The notes under the pieces are model-generated. The model worked only from the letters and a program-made list of their open reading frames with translations. It was not told the origin of the DNA and searched no databases. The position numbers and the translations under genes are program-made. This document shows positions 5,013 to 5,800 of a stretch of DNA of 5,800 nt, piece by piece; the stretch's first letter is position 1, and each line of letters opens with the position of its first letter. Origin of the DNA: UBA4664 sp038244585 (lineage in GTDB: Bacteria; Patescibacteriota; Saccharimonadia; UBA4664); assembly GCA_038244585.1 (NCBI GenBank), contig JBBRTI010000036.1, positions 1 through 5,800 on the forward strand, in the 5' to 3' direction.

Positions 5013-5645
5013 CAGCAGCGAGGTTATTCCAGTGATTAGTCCGCCCAACATGGCGCCCAGCGGCGTGTAGCTCATCAGCAGCACGAAGCCAAAGATGACG
5101 ACGAGCCCGGCCTGCTCAATCCGGTCCATTACTTCCCTAGCGGAGTCCGGGACAATCGCGTAGAGCACCCGCGACCCATCCAGTGGCGGCAGCGGAATCG
5201 AGTTGAAAACAAACAAGCCGACGTTGACTATGACCATGGATCCGAGGATGACGTAGGCCAGCGCCGAGGCCGGCATCAAGCGCAGCCACAGGCCGCAAAC
5301 GACGGCAATGAGCAGGTTGGTCAGCGGACCGGCAGCGGCGACCGCCGCGGCCCCCCATTTACCACCGCGGAGCGCCCAGGGGTTGAATGGTACGGGCCGG
5401 GCGGCGGCGAACACCGGCAAACCGGCCAAGAGCAGGAATAACGGCAATAGCAGCGTTGTTACGGGGTCGATATGGGCCAGCGGATTGAGCGTGATGCGCC
5501 CTTGGGCATGCGCAGTGTCGTCTCCCAGACGGTACCCAACGTAGGCGTGCATGAATTCATGCAGCACCAGGCCGATGACCAAGGCCAGAAAAATCGCGCT
5601 GATTGAGAGGGGGTCTAGACTCATTATCTTATTGTAACGTATCAT
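4986..5645 (-). CDS. M50 (site-2 protease family) membrane metallopeptidase
   Basis: This is an intramembrane zinc protease of 219 residues, a compact form without PDZ or CBS domains. The zinc motif HEFMH is at 29-33 in the first membrane span. NPLAHIDP (54-61) follows, then AAGPLTN (104-110), and the third-ligand motif NSIPLPPLDGSRV (148-160) with D156. Hydrophobic spans lie near 12-34, 62-80, 98-122, 127-149 and 178-205. Compact M50 proteins of this type are widespread but mostly lack known substrates; cleavage of membrane-bound regulators is the family theme. Two starts are possible, ATG at 5645 and ATG seven codons later at 5624 (MSLDPLS). Neither has a clear Shine-Dalgarno, and the shorter form resembles typical family N-termini. 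It is divergent from rpmB and ends in tandem stops TAA TAG overlapping the downstream promoter. Confidence 0.9.
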   Translation of the reverse strand: MIRYNKIMSLDPLSISAIFLALVIGLVLHEFMHAYVGYRLGDDTAHAQGRITLNPLAHIDPVTTLLLPLFLLLAGLPVFAAARPVPFNPWALRGGKWGAAAVAAAGPLTNLLIAVVCGLWLRLMPASALAYVILGSMVIVNVGLFVFNSIPLPPLDGSRVLYAIVPDSAREVMDRIEQAGLVVIFGFVLLMSYTPLGAMLGGLITGITSLLLPASTLGI

Positions 5646-5646
5646 G

Positions 5647-5658
5647 CCGCAAATGCGG
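5647..5658. repeat. Short palindrome between the M50 gene and rpmB
   Basis: CCGCA (5647-5651) and TGCGG (5654-5658) are exact inverse copies around AA. The palindrome ends 10 bases before the rpmB -35 box and starts immediately upstream of the longer M50 start codon. It could be an operator or an mRNA hairpin over the M50 start. It could also be chance. Confidence 0.3.
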
Positions 5659-5668
5659 TGTTTATTTG

Positions 5669-5697
5669 TTGACCCGTGAGCTCATATCTGATATTAT
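5669..5697 (+). promoter_or_regulatory. Sigma-70 type promoter of rpmB
   Basis: TTGACC (5669-5674), a 17-base spacer and TATTAT (5692-5697) place the transcription start near 5703-5704, about 23 bases before the ATG. Both boxes match consensus at five of six positions. The leader has only a weak GGA as a possible Shine-Dalgarno. Confidence 0.72.
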
Positions 5698-5726
5698 CGG
5701 ACAGTTACATAACTGGACGCATTATC

Positions 5727-5800
5727 ATGGCCTACGCCTGCGACATCTGCAATAAGGGTAAGCAATACGGACACAACGTGCCGTTCTCGCTCAAGAAGAC
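5727..5800 (+). CDS. rpmB: Ribosomal protein L28 (bL28), 5' part, cut by window end
   Basis: This is a structural protein of the large ribosomal subunit. Only the first 24 complete codons are present: MAYACDICNKGKQYGHNVPF then SLKK, with a partial codon consistent with T. The CDIC pair followed by GKQYGHNVPFS is the standard start of L28, in the zinc-ribbon type with paired cysteines; the second cysteine pair would lie outside the window. It is the only plus-strand gene here and has its own promoter 30 bases upstream of the ATG. The start codon is secure because the family normally begins M-(A/S/P)-x-x-C. Confidence 0.93.
   Translation, partial: MAYACDICNKGKQYGHNVPFSLKK

Noticed and set aside
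4876..5070. 64-codon plus-strand open frame
   Set aside because: It is antisense to the probable 6S RNA and the end of the M50 gene, with no domain or ribosome binding site.
1..5800. Alternative genetic code (TGA as glycine, known in some Patescibacteria)
   Set aside because: All genes are complete in the standard code and end at TAA or TAG; no in-frame TGA needs explaining.
1..5800. CRISPR array, insertion sequence, integrase or defence genes
   Set aside because: No regularly spaced repeats, no transposase or recombinase motifs, and no target-site duplications were seen. The inverted repeats at 31-92 are too short and carry no coding content.

Overview
The window reads as a compact bacterial chromosome segment. 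All identifiable genes except the last lie on the minus strand. The housekeeping content (RNase P RNA, a proline tRNA, a probable 6S RNA, ribosomal protein L28) argues for chromosome rather than plasmid or phage. Small membrane proteins, tight spacing and a CDIC-type L28 would fit a Patescibacteria/CPR lineage such as Saccharibacteria. That placement is a low-confidence guess. The standard genetic code is sufficient: every reading frame closes at TAA or TAG with no need to recode TGA.

Layout from left to right. Positions 1-319 hold no gene. They carry a pair of inverted-repeat hairpins (31-92) that look like terminators between converging transcription units, and a weak terminator just downstream of the glycosyltransferase. 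At 320-2922, on the minus strand, a membrane phosphoglycosyl transferase gene is followed by a one-base-overlapping GT4 glycosyltransferase gene. Together they would start and extend a lipid-linked surface glycan. Immediately upstream of them, at 2974-3335 on the minus strand, is rnpB with a near-consensus promoter. No terminator is visible between rnpB and the glycan genes.

At 3533-4723 on the minus strand lie two small membrane-protein genes, DUF2177 then DUF1295, only three bases apart. Directly upstream is tRNA-Pro(GGG) with encoded CCA (4740-4815). Upstream of that is a structured RNA of about 155 nt that I read as a probable 6S RNA (about 4823-4977). One promoter with a perfect TATAAT, embedded in the end of the preceding protease gene, could drive the whole series 6S - tRNA - DUF2177 - DUF1295. 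The Shine-Dalgarno sequence of the DUF2177 gene begins at the first base after the tRNA CCA, so tRNA 3' maturation would create the mRNA 5' end.

At 4986-5645, on the minus strand, is a compact M50 (site-2 type) membrane metalloprotease. It is divergent from rpmB (5727 onward, plus strand, cut by the window edge), which has a clear sigma-70 type promoter.

No CRISPR array, transposase, integrase or defence system is visible. The most unusual feature is the noncoding-RNA/tRNA/mRNA arrangement at 4319-4990. The 6S identification rests on structure and motif resemblance read by eye and needs a covariance-model search.
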